Assembly (NCBI RefSeq): GCF_009711405.1
Contig: NZ_SMLW01000660.1
Span: 1 to 40,754, forward strand
DNA from: Fulvivirga kasyanovii
Lineage (GTDB): Bacteria > Bacteroidota > Bacteroidia > Cytophagales > Cyclobacteriaceae
Direction: 5' to 3'
DNA: 40,754 bases
Part shown: positions 8,035-16,736 of the stretch, piece after piece
How the letters are laid out: each line of letters opens with the position of its first letter
Position numbering within the stretch: position 1 is the first letter of the stretch
Notes under the pieces: model-generated
The model's database searches: none
Told to the model about the DNA's origin: nothing
What the model saw: only the letters and a program-made list of their open reading frames with translations
Program-made: the position numbers and the translations under genes

Positions 8035-8877
8035 TTATAGTTTTATAGTAGTTCCTATAGATTGATTTTCATCCATGAGCGAAAGGATTTGCTCTGGTTT
8101 CTTCCCATTGATAATGGTGGCACGGGAAGCTCCTTTTTCTACTGCCAGGCGGCAGGCATCTGTTTTTGGTATCATTCCACCTTTAATAACCCCTTCATCA
8201 ATGAATTGTTTGATGTGTTGTAGAGAAATTTCCCTAATCAGGCTATCGGGGTCATTAATATCCCTCATAAGACCATCTACATCTGTCAATACACCAAAAA
8301 CCTGTGCATTCAGGTGTCCGGCAAGGCTGCCGGCAAAAAGGTCTGCATTAATATTATAGCTATTGCCCTCTTCATCTGTAGCTATACAGGTGATGACAGG
8401 TATATAATCCTGCTCAAGTAAAAGATAGATCAATCGCGGGTCTATCTGACTTACTTCGCCTACCTGTCCTAGGTCAGTGCGGATGATGTTTCCGTTATCG
8501 TTGTGCTCGTGATAGTACCTTTTGGCTGTAATGATCTTGCCATCGCGGCCAGAAAGACCAACGGCTGTCTGGCCAAGGCTGTTGATAATGTTCACTACTT
8601 CACCGTTGACCCGGCCTTTTAGCGCCATTTCTACGTAACGCAGTGCTTCAGGGCTTGTTTTTCGATGACCGTGTATAAACTCACTTTTGATATCAACCTG
8701 ATCAAGAATTTCCTGGATAAAGGGACCTCCTCCGTGTACGATTACTACAGCATATCCCTGTGCTTTAAGCGTGCAGATATTTTTCAGGACAGCTCGTTGG
8801 AGATTTTCCGAGACCATGGCGTTACCGCCATACTTGATAACTATGATAGGTTTTGACTTGCTGTTTTTTTCCTCCAT
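8035..8877 (-). CDS. argB: Acetylglutamate kinase
   Basis: Phosphorylates the gamma carboxyl of N-acetylglutamate. It is an amino-acid-kinase-fold protein of 280 residues. Lys15 in I-K-Y-G-G-N-A-M and the glycine-rich V-H-G-G-G-P-F-I segment (about 48-55) are the ATP/phosphoryl-transfer elements. G-L-S-G-R-D-G (about 108-114) and the late K-G-G-M-I-P-K motif are also typical. The N-terminus lacks the long helix associated with hexameric, arginine-inhibited enzymes, so a dimeric, less feedback-sensitive form is possible (inference). It is the first gene of the minus-strand arginine operon. Confidence 0.95.
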   Translation of the reverse strand: MEEKNSKSKPIIVIKYGGNAMVSENLQRAVLKNICTLKAQGYAVVIVHGGGPFIQEILDQVDIKSEFIHGHRKTSPEALRYVEMALKGRVNGEVVNIINSLGQTAVGLSGRDGKIITAKRYYHEHNDNGNIIRTDLGQVGEVSQIDPRLIYLLLEQDYIPVITCIATDEEGNSYNINADLFAGSLAGHLNAQVFGVLTDVDGLMRDINDPDSLIREISLQHIKQFIDEGVIKGGMIPKTDACRLAVEKGASRATIINGKKPEQILSLMDENQSIGTTIKL

Positions 8878-8935
8878 GTTATAGATGCTAAGTTAGGCAA
8901 TAACAGAAGGAATAGAAAGAAATATGGCGTTTAAT

Positions 8936-8947
8936 CTGAAATTTCAG
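8936..8947. promoter_or_regulatory. 12-bp palindrome between argB and the divergent gene
   Basis: CTGAAATTTCAG is a perfect dyad 59 bases upstream of argB and 43 bases upstream of the likely start of the divergent gene. The spacing of its TGAA/TTCA halves is shorter than in the classical ArgR box, so assignment to an arginine repressor is not supported; it is only a candidate site. Confidence 0.3.
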
Positions 8948-8990
8948 CATTTTTAGAGAAACTTAGCAGCTCAAAGTGCTAAAAAAACCT

Positions 8991-9434
8991 ATGTCAACCA
9001 TTACTTATAATATTACTAACCATCAGGATTTTATCCGAAAATTTCACGACCTGGTTGATACATCTGTTTCCTACACTGACTACAGGTTGAACCCCTGGAT
9101 AGCGACAGGAAAATATTTTGGCGAGATGAAATGGAATAAATTTGAGGTATATGGATTTGGTAAATTTCTAACAGGCAAACGACTGATCATGAAAGCAACC
9201 GGAACTGCTATACCCAGTCAGGCAAAAATCAGGTTAAGATTTATCAACAGGGGGACTCTGCTATTCTCTTTTATTGTGTTATTTTGGTTTGGAGCATTGG
9301 CCTTGCAATTAAATTTCTACCTGGGCCTTTTGATCCTGTTTTTGTCAGTAGCCCAATTTATCTATGGGTGGCTCCAATATTATTTATGTAAAACTGATTT
9401 TTTGAATGCCATTGAAAAAATAGCAGCCATCTAA
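8991..9434 (+). CDS. Hypothetical membrane protein with two C-terminal helices
   Basis: I do not recognise the family. The ATG at 8991 gives 147 residues; an in-frame GTG at 8976 would add five residues (starting V-L-K-K-P) and is less likely. Residues 1-85 are polar and may form a small cytoplasmic domain. Two adjacent hydrophobic segments (about 89-105 and 108-131) would form a membrane hairpin that ends in a short polar tail. The following gene starts 17 bases downstream, suggesting co-transcription. Function unknown. Confidence 0.7.
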   Translation: MSTITYNITNHQDFIRKFHDLVDTSVSYTDYRLNPWIATGKYFGEMKWNKFEVYGFGKFLTGKRLIMKATGTAIPSQAKIRLRFINRGTLLFSFIVLFWFGALALQLNFYLGLLILFLSVAQFIYGWLQYYLCKTDFLNAIEKIAAI

Positions 9435-9451
9435 AACATAACCTCCACCTC

Positions 9452-9943
9452 ATGATCAAATTCAAAACCACTATCGGCCAGCTAGACTACCTCAACATGA
9501 AGTACCTTGAGGTACCCAAAGAAGTAGTTGATGAGTTCGGCACATTAAAAATCAGGCTTGTTTGTACTGTTAACAACTCCCTTAACTTTCAGTGCGGGTT
9601 AATGGCGCTGGGCGAAGGTAAAGCGTACATTAGCATCAATGCCAAACGCATGAAGGAACTTGGCGTAAAGTTGGGCGATGAGGTGCATGTAGCCCTTAAA
9701 AAGGATGACAGCAAATATGGCATGGATGTACCGGAAGAGCTGGCAGAACTGCTAAAACAAGACTACGAGGGCAAGCTCCGGTTTGACAAACTGACCCCAG
9801 CCATGCAGCGGTATATTATCTATCATGTGTCGGGAGTAAAAAGCCCAAACCTTCGCCTCGACAGGGCCATAATGCTTATTGAAAACCTCAAAAAATCAGT
9901 TGAAGGCAAGGAGACGTTCCGCTTTCTATTGGGCAAAGACTAG
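9452..9943 (+). CDS. DUF1905 / YdeI-OmdA family protein
   Basis: A 163-residue soluble protein. The N-terminal half (about 3-80) has the DUF1905 pattern: a small beta-barrel beginning F-K-T-T-I, with V-P-K-E-V-V-D-E-F-G and ending K-L-G-D-E-V-H-V-A-L. The C-terminal half (about 90-160) matches the OmdA/YdeI helical region, with L-T-P-A-M-Q-R-Y-I-I-Y-H-V-S followed by R-L-D-R-A. Members are loosely linked to stress or bacteriocin tolerance in enterobacteria, but biochemical function is not established. Probably co-transcribed with the preceding membrane protein gene. Confidence 0.75.
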   Translation: MIKFKTTIGQLDYLNMKYLEVPKEVVDEFGTLKIRLVCTVNNSLNFQCGLMALGEGKAYISINAKRMKELGVKLGDEVHVALKKDDSKYGMDVPEELAELLKQDYEGKLRFDKLTPAMQRYIIYHVSGVKSPNLRLDRAIMLIENLKKSVEGKETFRFLLGKD

Positions 9944-10026
9944 GGTAAAATTTACTCAAAAATTTCTCAAAAAACCGGAGGCTTTTTATTATCTTGTGCA
10001 GATTATCCAAAACCAAAAAGCCCCAC

Positions 10027-11406
10027 ATGCATAGGTTTACATTACTCCTGTTCTCCCTTATAATTTTCAACGCTCATGCACAAAATGGCAGGTTTATTCA
10101 ACAGATTGATCTCAATGCAGAAGAAAATGCGCCCTTTTTCTCAAGGGTTTATTCATTACCCGAATTAGCCATAGAGGCAGTCCGGGCAGGAAAGGTTCAT
10201 GCGTACGATGTTGATTATTCCACAAACAAGCTCACAGCTTTAAACCCGCATGAATTCAGGAGCAGATTGATCATGAGTGTAGAGGATTATGGTTTTGGAT
10301 CTGTTGATACCATTTTCTTCACTGAAGGTGATTTTACTGCTTTAGAAATAGATGTCTCAAAAAAAGGCAATAAGATAGCCGGGATCAACTTTCTTCATTT
10401 CAGGGTAAAGGAAGCCCCTAATCCGGGCAAGCATGAATTTACTGTATCCTTTGCGGAACTATCCGATTACCTCAATCAAAAAAAAGCGCTATGGGTCCGC
10501 AACAGCACTCCCTGGTTATGGAAAGGCCAGATCGTACATACTAACGGCGATTTTGCAAGCAACATCGTTTACGATATGTTTCCTGATGCTAACTATAGCT
10601 ATATACACCTATTGAAAGGTAAGGATGGTGATTATGCCAAGCTCCAGGTCTATGACAGAAACCATAAGCTGGCCGTTGAGCAACCTTTTGAAGACGCTTC
10701 CTCTGATTCAAAAATAAAACTTATGACTTCCGCCCTTTTGCAAGGCGATTATCAAATGCGGGCAGAAAAAAAGTTAAAAACGAATATCGAAGAATCATCA
10801 ACTCCCGATTATCTCCTGGCCCCGGATCAAAATTTCTTTGTTATTCAGCATGAGGAAATACACCTGACCCATCCGGAAAATGCGAAGTTTTATATGGAAG
10901 AAAAAGAACTTCCCACGCTTATAATGGCAGCTATTGAGAGCGGTGAAATTTCCAGGGTCTATAAAGACAATCTGCTCACCGACCAGATGACAACAGAAGA
11001 ATGGTTATACAACACCAGCGAGGAAGTAATGTACTTATCAGATGACCGGGAAACTGAGTATGATGAAACCAGTGAAGATAATTTTGAAATCCAGCGTGTA
11101 ATGTACAGCGGTCGTTCGGCCAATATTGTATCAGTATCTTGGAAAAAGTATTTTAATAATAAAGGGGAAGTAATAGCACAAATGCCCCACTCTATAGGCT
11201 TATTTATCGGCCCGGAGCAGACGCTGACAGGACTAAGTAAATTATTGGGATATTTCTCGTTTAACGATGTATATCATGCCTTGAAAGATTCTCCAAAGGC
11301 TTATTATCAGACTTCCGAGTCGGGCAACTTTATCAATGACCTGATGAAGAGGGATTATTTTTCGTATTTTACTTCCACCTCGGGAATCTCCATTGAATCC
11401 AGATAA
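10027..11406 (+). CDS. GldN-like secreted protein with two tandem modules
   Basis: The ATG at 10027 is chosen because it starts a clear signal peptide (M-H-R-F then a hydrophobic stretch ending N-A-H-A-Q); an upstream in-frame GTG at 9994 only adds polar residues. The mature protein of about 440 residues has two similar halves. Each opens with a D-L/H-L...E-N-A-x-F-(F/Y) segment, a helix, G-K-V-H-A-Y-D or G-E-I-S-R-V-Y-K, and a T-x-E-x-(F/W) segment (about 15-90 and 270-350). This pattern recalls GldN/PorN, the periplasmic ring protein of the T9SS/gliding machinery, normally a single unit next to gldKLM. Here it stands alone, so a paralogue with another role is likely. The family call is moderate. 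Confidence 0.5.
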   Translation: MHRFTLLLFSLIIFNAHAQNGRFIQQIDLNAEENAPFFSRVYSLPELAIEAVRAGKVHAYDVDYSTNKLTALNPHEFRSRLIMSVEDYGFGSVDTIFFTEGDFTALEIDVSKKGNKIAGINFLHFRVKEAPNPGKHEFTVSFAELSDYLNQKKALWVRNSTPWLWKGQIVHTNGDFASNIVYDMFPDANYSYIHLLKGKDGDYAKLQVYDRNHKLAVEQPFEDASSDSKIKLMTSALLQGDYQMRAEKKLKTNIEESSTPDYLLAPDQNFFVIQHEEIHLTHPENAKFYMEEKELPTLIMAAIESGEISRVYKDNLLTDQMTTEEWLYNTSEEVMYLSDDRETEYDETSEDNFEIQRVMYSGRSANIVSVSWKKYFNNKGEVIAQMPHSIGLFIGPEQTLTGLSKLLGYFSFNDVYHALKDSPKAYYQTSESGNFINDLMKRDYFSYFTSTSGISIESR

Positions 11407-11419
11407 TTGAGCAATAATG

Positions 11420-12016
11420 CTAGGGTTTAATTATTAACTGCTCTATGGATTTTTGAATTTCACTTCCATCAGTCATGCGGTATATCAGGTTAAAATTAAA
11501 CTGTCCCTCCTTAACCGGTGGTATATTGAAGATTATTAAAAATTCCCCTCCATACTGCGTGTCCTCGAACTCATACAGGTTTTTGCCATAACTATGAACA
11601 GAATGATCCACCATTTGAACCAAATGATTAAGAGACTCCCCGGCAGCGATACCGGCATATTCAACATCGGATGTTAATGTTATTTCGTCTATTGAGTTTT
11701 TATTGATTGTTCTTTCCGAACATGCATACAGAGCCCCTGGGAAAGGCGCCATATAATCACTGTTAATAGATTGTCTTACGTCATGAGCGATATAGAGTGC
11801 CACACTATCATACCTTATAGCTCCATTTATAGGTTCATCTGAAAGTTCATAATAAAATCGTTGGGAAACCTTTTGTTCAAGTATTCTTTTGGCAGAAAAA
11901 TCAAAATCTACAAATTCCAAATAATCCTTGGGAGGATTTAAACAACAACTTTGAAGAAGCTGAGTAGCCATTGAAAAACAGAAAATACAACATAAAGATG
12001 CGAGGAACCTTCTCAT
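11420..12016 (-). CDS. Hypothetical lipoprotein
   Basis: Not recognised. The 198-residue product has a hydrophobic signal sequence with a lipobox-like L-L-Q-S-C; Cys24 would be lipidated, and a second cysteine follows directly. The mature part is acidic and predicted mainly beta, without catalytic motifs. It sits convergent to the GldN-like gene (13 bases between stops) and divergent from the GSCFA gene. Likely an outer-membrane or periplasmic lipoprotein of unknown function. Confidence 0.7.
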   Translation of the reverse strand: MRRFLASLCCIFCFSMATQLLQSCCLNPPKDYLEFVDFDFSAKRILEQKVSQRFYYELSDEPINGAIRYDSVALYIAHDVRQSINSDYMAPFPGALYACSERTINKNSIDEITLTSDVEYAGIAAGESLNHLVQMVDHSVHSYGKNLYEFEDTQYGGEFLIIFNIPPVKEGQFNFNLIYRMTDGSEIQKSIEQLIIKP

Positions 12017-12095
12017 TATTGAATCTCAGGTTTTACTTATAATATTACCACAAAAGTAAACCTGAAATTTTTATTTTCCTTTTTAACTTTACCTT

Positions 12096-13073
12096 ATGTT
12101 CAGAACAGAAATCACTCCACAGGCATCGCAGGAAAAAATAAACATTTCATCTCCTATCCTGTCTATCGGCTCCTGTTTTTCAGATTGCATGGGCCAGCGG
12201 TTCACCACTTATAAATTCGACAGCCTGGCAAACCCCTACGGCACAGTCTATAACCCTGTTTCTATTTTTAAACTTTTGGAATACACACTTTCGAAAAGCT
12301 ACCCGGAACCTGCCACCTATGTGGAAACCCACGGTTTGCATGCCAACTATGACTTTCATTCCTCCTTCTCTCACGAGGAGCCGATGGAAATAGAAAAGGC
12401 CATTCAAAATGCCATAGATCATGCTCATAAACATTTGAAAAAATCAAACTGGCTGATCCTTACTTTTGGCACTTCATTCATTTATCGAAGAAAAAGCAAT
12501 AAAGAAATTGTGGCCAACTGTCATAAAATACCCGCCAGCCGCTTTAACAAAGAGCTGCTTACCCAAAAACAGATCATTGAAAAATTTGAAGCTTTCCACC
12601 ACCAGTTGATGAGCGTCTGCCCTGACATCAGGATCATTCTCACAGTTTCTCCGGTCAGGCATATTAAAGATACCATGGAGCAAAACAGTGTGAGCAAATC
12701 CATACTGAGGATAACCTGCGACACACTGGAAAGGGAGTATGACAATGTACAGTACTTCCCCAGCTACGAAATTATGATGGACGATCTTCGCGATTACAGG
12801 TTCTACAAAACGGATATGATCCACCCTACACGGGATGCCGAGGAATATATCTGGAAGAAGTTTACTGAGGCTTACCTTGACACCGATACGGCCTCTTTTG
12901 TAGAGGAGTGGGACAAAATACTCAAAGCTATACACCACCATCCTTTTAACCCTGCTTCCGAAGCTCACCAGAAGTTTTTGAGGGAAACTATAGCCCGGGT
13001 AAGGCGTTTAGAAGGTAAGATCGATATCAGCCAGGAGATAGCTCTGCTAGAGCAGCAGTTAACAGACAAATGA
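12096..13073 (+). CDS. GSCFA domain protein (SGNH-like fold)
   Basis: The N-terminus carries the family signature S-I-G-S-C-F-S-D (GSCF at 25-28). A second conserved block, D-M-I-H-P-T with Asp240 and His243, lies near residue 240. The arrangement (Ser26 early, D-x-x-H late) parallels the catalytic triad of SGNH/GDSL hydrolases, to which GSCFA proteins are related, so an esterase or acyl-transfer role is plausible but unproven. There is no signal peptide, so it is probably cytoplasmic. Length 325. Its stop codon overlaps the start of the next gene (ATGA at 13070-13073), implying coupled expression with the YyaL-type protein. Confidence 0.9.
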   Translation: MFRTEITPQASQEKINISSPILSIGSCFSDCMGQRFTTYKFDSLANPYGTVYNPVSIFKLLEYTLSKSYPEPATYVETHGLHANYDFHSSFSHEEPMEIEKAIQNAIDHAHKHLKKSNWLILTFGTSFIYRRKSNKEIVANCHKIPASRFNKELLTQKQIIEKFEAFHHQLMSVCPDIRIILTVSPVRHIKDTMEQNSVSKSILRITCDTLEREYDNVQYFPSYEIMMDDLRDYRFYKTDMIHPTRDAEEYIWKKFTEAYLDTDTASFVEEWDKILKAIHHHPFNPASEAHQKFLRETIARVRRLEGKIDISQEIALLEQQLTDK

Positions 13074-15196
13074 ATGCCCTAAGACTGACCGGAATCATTC
13101 TGCTGGCAATACTGCTTACTAATTGCAATACTAAAACCTCAAATGAAAATACCATGAGCCAAGCTACTACCCATAAAGAAGCCAAAGCCAACCGCCTGAT
13201 CCATGCTACCAGTCCATATTTACTGCAGCATGCCTATAATCCTGTAAACTGGTATCCTTGGGGCGAAGAGGCCTTGGAAAAAGCCCGTAAAGAGGATAAA
13301 CCGATACTGGTAAGCATTGGTTATTCATCCTGCCACTGGTGCCATGTGATGGAGCGTGAATCTTTTGAAAACGACAGTATCGCCGCCATTATGAACGAGC
13401 ACTTTGTGGCCATCAAGGTAGACCGTGAAGAAAGACCGGATGTAGACCAGATCTATATGGACGCAGTACAGGCGATGGGGCAAAATGGAGGCTGGCCACT
13501 AAACGTTTTCCTTACCTCTGACCAGAAGCCTTTTTATGGAGGCACATATTTTCCTCCCCAGGCCTGGGCGAAACTGCTGCAGCAGGTAGCCACGGTGTAC
13601 CGTGAAAAACGCAGTGAGGTAGAAGAGTCGGCAGAGCAGCTCACCAATGCCATTGCCACCAGCGAAGTGGTAAAATACAGGCTGAAAGATGAAGGTACTG
13701 AATACAGCATCAATGCTCTGGATATGATGTATGATAATATAGGGCAGCACTTCGATAAAAAACGTGGCGGCTTCAATCGTGCCCCAAAATTTCCAATGCC
13801 CGGCCAGTGGCTTTTCCTGCTTCGGTATTATCATCTTACTGATAACCAGGAGGCCCTCAGACAGATAGAGGTGACGCTGAATGAAATTGCCTACGGTGGC
13901 ATTTATGACCAGGCCGGAGGTGGTTTTGCCCGGTATTCCGTAGATGCCGAATGGCTGGTGCCCCACTTTGAGAAGATGTTGTATGATAACGGCCAACTGG
14001 TGAGCCTCTACTCCGAAGCGTATACCGTTACCGGCAATGAATTGTACAAGCAGGTGGTTTACCAGACTATAGAATGGCTCGAAAGGGAAATGACCAACAG
14101 CATGGGCGGCTTTTACTCGGCGCTGGATGCTGACAGCGAGGGCGAAGAAGGTAAATTCTACGTTTGGACGAAGGATGAAATTGAACAGATAACGGGCAAT
14201 GACAGCGATCTGATCATTGATTACTACAACATCACAGAAGAAGGCAACTGGGAAGAAGGCAAAAACATTTTGCACAAGACAGTGTCTGACCGTGAATTTG
14301 CTACCAAAAGAGGTATAGATATAGAATCACTGGCTGAGAAGGTAGTCAATGCCAATACGCTGCTTTTAAAAGCGCGGACGCACAGAGTAAGACCTGGCCT
14401 GGACGATAAGGCGCTTTCAGGTTGGAACGGTCTGATGCTAAAAGGGCTGGTAGATGCATACGTAGCCTTTGGGGAGGAAAAATTCCTGATGCTGGCATTA
14501 AATAATGCTGCTTTTATAACCGACAGCATGAGTGATGGCAACCGCCTGTTCAGAAGCTACAAGGAAGGCAAAGCCTCGATTGACGGCTACCTTGAAGATT
14601 ATGCGCATGTTATAGATGCTTTTCTGGCACTTTACCAGGCTACTTTCGATGAGCAATGGCTCACTCAAGCCCGCGAACTGACGGACTATACTTTGGAACA
14701 TTTTTATGACAGCGGAGAAAAGCTTTTTTTCTATACTGATGATAGTTCTGAAAAACTGATAGCCCGGAAAAAGGAGGTATTCGACAACGTTATTCCTGCT
14801 TCAAATTCGCAAATGGCGATAAACCTGTACCTGCTGGGAGTCATTTATGACCATGAAGACTATAAGGCCAAAAGCAGGGCAATGATTGGAAAAATGACAA
14901 CACTACTGGAAGGTGAACCTGCGTATTTATACAACTGGGGCATCCTTTATACATATCTTACTGCACCAATAGCAGAAGTAGCCATTGTCGGCACCAATGC
15001 CAAAAATGTCAGGATTGACTTTGCAAAAAAGTACTACCCCAATAAAGTAGTTATGGGCACAAAACAAAGCAGTGGCTTGCCTCTTTTGGAAGGCAAAATA
15101 ACCAAAGGTGACGAAACTACAATCTATGTCTGCTACAACAAAACCTGTAAACTGCCGGTTACTGAAGTAGAAGAGGCCTTTGAACAGCTAAAATAG
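13070..15196 (+). CDS. Thioredoxin domain protein of the YyaL/DUF255 (SPATA20-like) family, predicted lipoprotein
   Basis: A 708-residue protein. The N-terminus is a lipoprotein signal with L-L-T-N-C (Cys19). The DUF255 thioredoxin-fold domain follows (about 40-200), with Y-L-L-Q-H-A-x-N-P-V-x-W and the redox-like motif C-H-W-C at 88-91 followed by H-V-M-E-R-E-S-F. The rest is an (alpha/alpha)6 barrel-like region with G-G-F-x-R-Y...[12 protein letters not shown], typical of the family and related to glycan epimerase folds. The molecular function is unknown. Membrane anchoring outside the cytoplasm would be unusual, since many homologues are cytosolic. Translationally coupled to the GSCFA gene. 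Confidence 0.9.
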   Translation: MNALRLTGIILLAILLTNCNTKTSNENTMSQATTHKEAKANRLIHATSPYLLQHAYNPVNWYPWGEEALEKARKEDKPILVSIGYSSCHWCHVMERESFENDSIAAIMNEHFVAIKVDREERPDVDQIYMDAVQAMGQNGGWPLNVFLTSDQKPFYGGTYFPPQAWAKLLQQVATVYREKRSEVEESAEQLTNAIATSEVVKYRLKDEGTEYSINALDMMYDNIGQHFDKKRGGFNRAPKFPMPGQWLFLLRYYHLTDNQEALRQIEVTLNEIAYGGIYDQAGGGFARYSVDAEWLVPHFEKMLYDNGQLVSLYSEAYTVTGNELYKQVVYQTIEWLEREMTNSMGGFYSALDADSEGEEGKFYVWTKDEIEQITGNDSDLIIDYYNITEEGNWEEGKNILHKTVSDREFATKRGIDIESLAEKVVNANTLLLKARTHRVRPGLDDKALSGWNGLMLKGLVDAYVAFGEEKFLMLALNNAAFITDSMSDGNRLFRSYKEGKASIDGYLEDYAHVIDAFLALYQATFDEQWLTQARELTDYTLEHFYDSGEKLFFYTDDSSEKLIARKKEVFDNVIPASNSQMAINLYLLGVIYDHEDYKAKSRAMIGKMTTLLEGEPAYLYNWGILYTYLTAPIAEVAIVGTNAKNVRIDFAKKYYPNKVVMGTKQSSGLPLLEGKITKGDETTIYVCYNKTCKLPVTEVEEAFEQLK

Positions 15197-15212
15197 AGAG
15201 ACTCCGGGAGCG

Positions 15213-15656
15213 TTATTCTGCAATGCTCCCAGCCTTTTCATAGGCAAGTATTTCGCTTTTGAGCCATTCAGGTATGAGTATGGTTTTTCTTTCCTTCATG
15301 TCAAACATCACCTGTGTGCTTCTCCCTTGTGCATGAAGTATGGTTTGCCCCTCATGCTCTGTACAGATCAGGTACTCCAGATCAAAACTTTTGCTACCGA
15401 AACGCATGGTACGCACCCAAACAGTTGGCTTGCGATCCGTCAGCTTAAGCTCCTTTTTATAGTCGCAGGAGATATTAGCGATCAAAAACATGTTTTTATG
15501 CCAATCCCAGGTGGTGCTTGACGCAGACATGTATTTGCCACGGCCCAATTCGAAATATTGAATGTAAATAGAGTTATTGACATGGCCCAGCGGATCAAGA
15601 TCCACCCAACGCACTTGCAAGTCATCCTTAAAAGTAAACTGTTCGAAAATATCCAT
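15213..15656 (-). CDS. Acyl-CoA thioesterase (hotdog fold, 4HBT family)
   Basis: A 147-residue hotdog-fold enzyme predicted to hydrolyse acyl-CoA thioesters. The N-terminal motif R-W-V-D-L-D-P-L-G-H-V-N-N matches the 4-hydroxybenzoyl-CoA thioesterase signature, with Asp21 in the catalytic position. The central strands and the M-x-F-D-M-K-E-R-K end are also typical of the YbgC/FadM-like branch. Chain-length preference cannot be predicted. It is convergent with the YyaL-type gene (16 bases apart). Confidence 0.9.
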   Translation of the reverse strand: MDIFEQFTFKDDLQVRWVDLDPLGHVNNSIYIQYFELGRGKYMSASSTTWDWHKNMFLIANISCDYKKELKLTDRKPTVWVRTMRFGSKSFDLEYLICTEHEGQTILHAQGRSTQVMFDMKERKTILIPEWLKSEILAYEKAGSIAE

Positions 15657-15815
15657 AATCTGATGTAATGTAATTTTGATGAACCACTAAGCTGTATAGC
15701 TGATGCTGGCCCAATGTGATCCGGCAAATATATGGTTTATGAGGTAAAGATGGCAACCGGCAATTGCAATAGGCAAAAGTTCCATAAAAAATAACTCAAG
15801 GCCGGCCAATGAGGG

Positions 15816-16487
15816 TTAATTGGCAGGCAACAGTATGGGGGCAATGGCTTTTTTCCATATTTCATAGCCGGCAGGGGTCATGTGGATGCCATCTTCTACA
15901 TAAAGGTCCTGCCTGGGCTTACCTTCTTCCGTGAGCATAGGGGTGTATACATCTATAAAGCTGAGGTATGGCTTACCCTCGGCATATGCTTTAATCAACC
16001 TGTTGGCCTTTTCCATCTCCTCTGCCTTTGCCCACCTGGCAGGACTTGGCTTGATAGATAATACACTGATCTGGGCTTTCGGAAACCTCGCCCTTATCAT
16101 ACCATAGACTGTACAAAAATCTCCATAAACCTCAGCGGCACTCTTTCCGTGGGTTATGTCATTGTCTCCTGAATACAGCACCACCTGAGCAGGGTTATAC
16201 CTGCCTATTACCCTTTCGAAATTTTCAATGATATCTATAAACTCTGAACCACCAAATCCTCTGTTAATGATATTGTCATTATTCAACTCATCAGCCACAT
16301 CTTTCCACATACGAATGGATGAGCTCCCTGTAAAAACAATGACACCTTCCTTGGGAGGGTTACTCAACCTGTCCTGCTCATCAAACTTTTTGAATTCGTT
16401 TTCCCACTTAGCCTGACCGTGTAGTGTACCAGCCCAAACTATAAGAAGAACAAGTAAGGGCATAATTCTCTGAAACCTGAATAACAT
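15816..16487 (-). CDS. Secreted SGNH/GDSL hydrolase
   Basis: The ATG at 16487 is preferred because the protein then begins with a standard signal peptide (M-L-F-R-F-Q-R-I-M-P followed by a hydrophobic core ending L-H-G-Q); an in-frame ATG at 16535 would add 16 polar residues. SGNH blocks are clear: F-T-G-S-S-S-I-R-M-W (catalytic Ser about 56), N-R-G-F-G-G-S, the Y-S-G-D-N-D block, and D-G-I-H-M-T-P-A-G-Y with Asp199 and His202. The closest kind is the PAF-acetylhydrolase-like / carbohydrate esterase branch. The substrate is unknown; acetylated glycans or lipids are usual. It probably acts in the periplasm or outside the cell. Confidence 0.9.
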   Translation of the reverse strand: MLFRFQRIMPLLVLLIVWAGTLHGQAKWENEFKKFDEQDRLSNPPKEGVIVFTGSSSIRMWKDVADELNNDNIINRGFGGSEFIDIIENFERVIGRYNPAQVVLYSGDNDITHGKSAAEVYGDFCTVYGMIRARFPKAQISVLSIKPSPARWAKAEEMEKANRLIKAYAEGKPYLSFIDVYTPMLTEEGKPRQDLYVEDGIHMTPAGYEIWKKAIAPILLPAN

Positions 16488-16664
16488 ATGAAGGTAGTTT
16501 TTATTGTATGTTTTAAAGTCCTTAAAAAAATGCAAGAAACCAAAAACATCTTTCCTTAAATATATGGTTTATACCCGGTAACCTTTCCTTGCTTCATCGG
16601 ATAAAGTCCTACATCCCAAAAACTGATTTATGGTTTTAGACTATTTACAGATACGAATGCCCCA

Positions 16665-16691
16665 TTGATTTAGATTTTAATTTTAGTTTTG
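16665..16691 (+). promoter_or_regulatory. Candidate Bacteroidota-type promoter
   Basis: TTG (16665-16667) and TAGTTTTG (16684-16691), matching the TAnnTTTG -7 consensus, are separated by 16 bases, one short of the usual range. The element lies about 45 bases before the ATG at 16737. Confidence 0.4.
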
Positions 16692-16736
16692 TAAAGGCCA
16701 CCTCCCCAAATGGTCATTTTTTAATTATGACGTGTA

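Noticed and set aside
13499..14275. 258-codon minus-strand ORF inside the YyaL-type gene
   Set aside because: Fully inside a conserved gene on the other strand, no recognisable motif.
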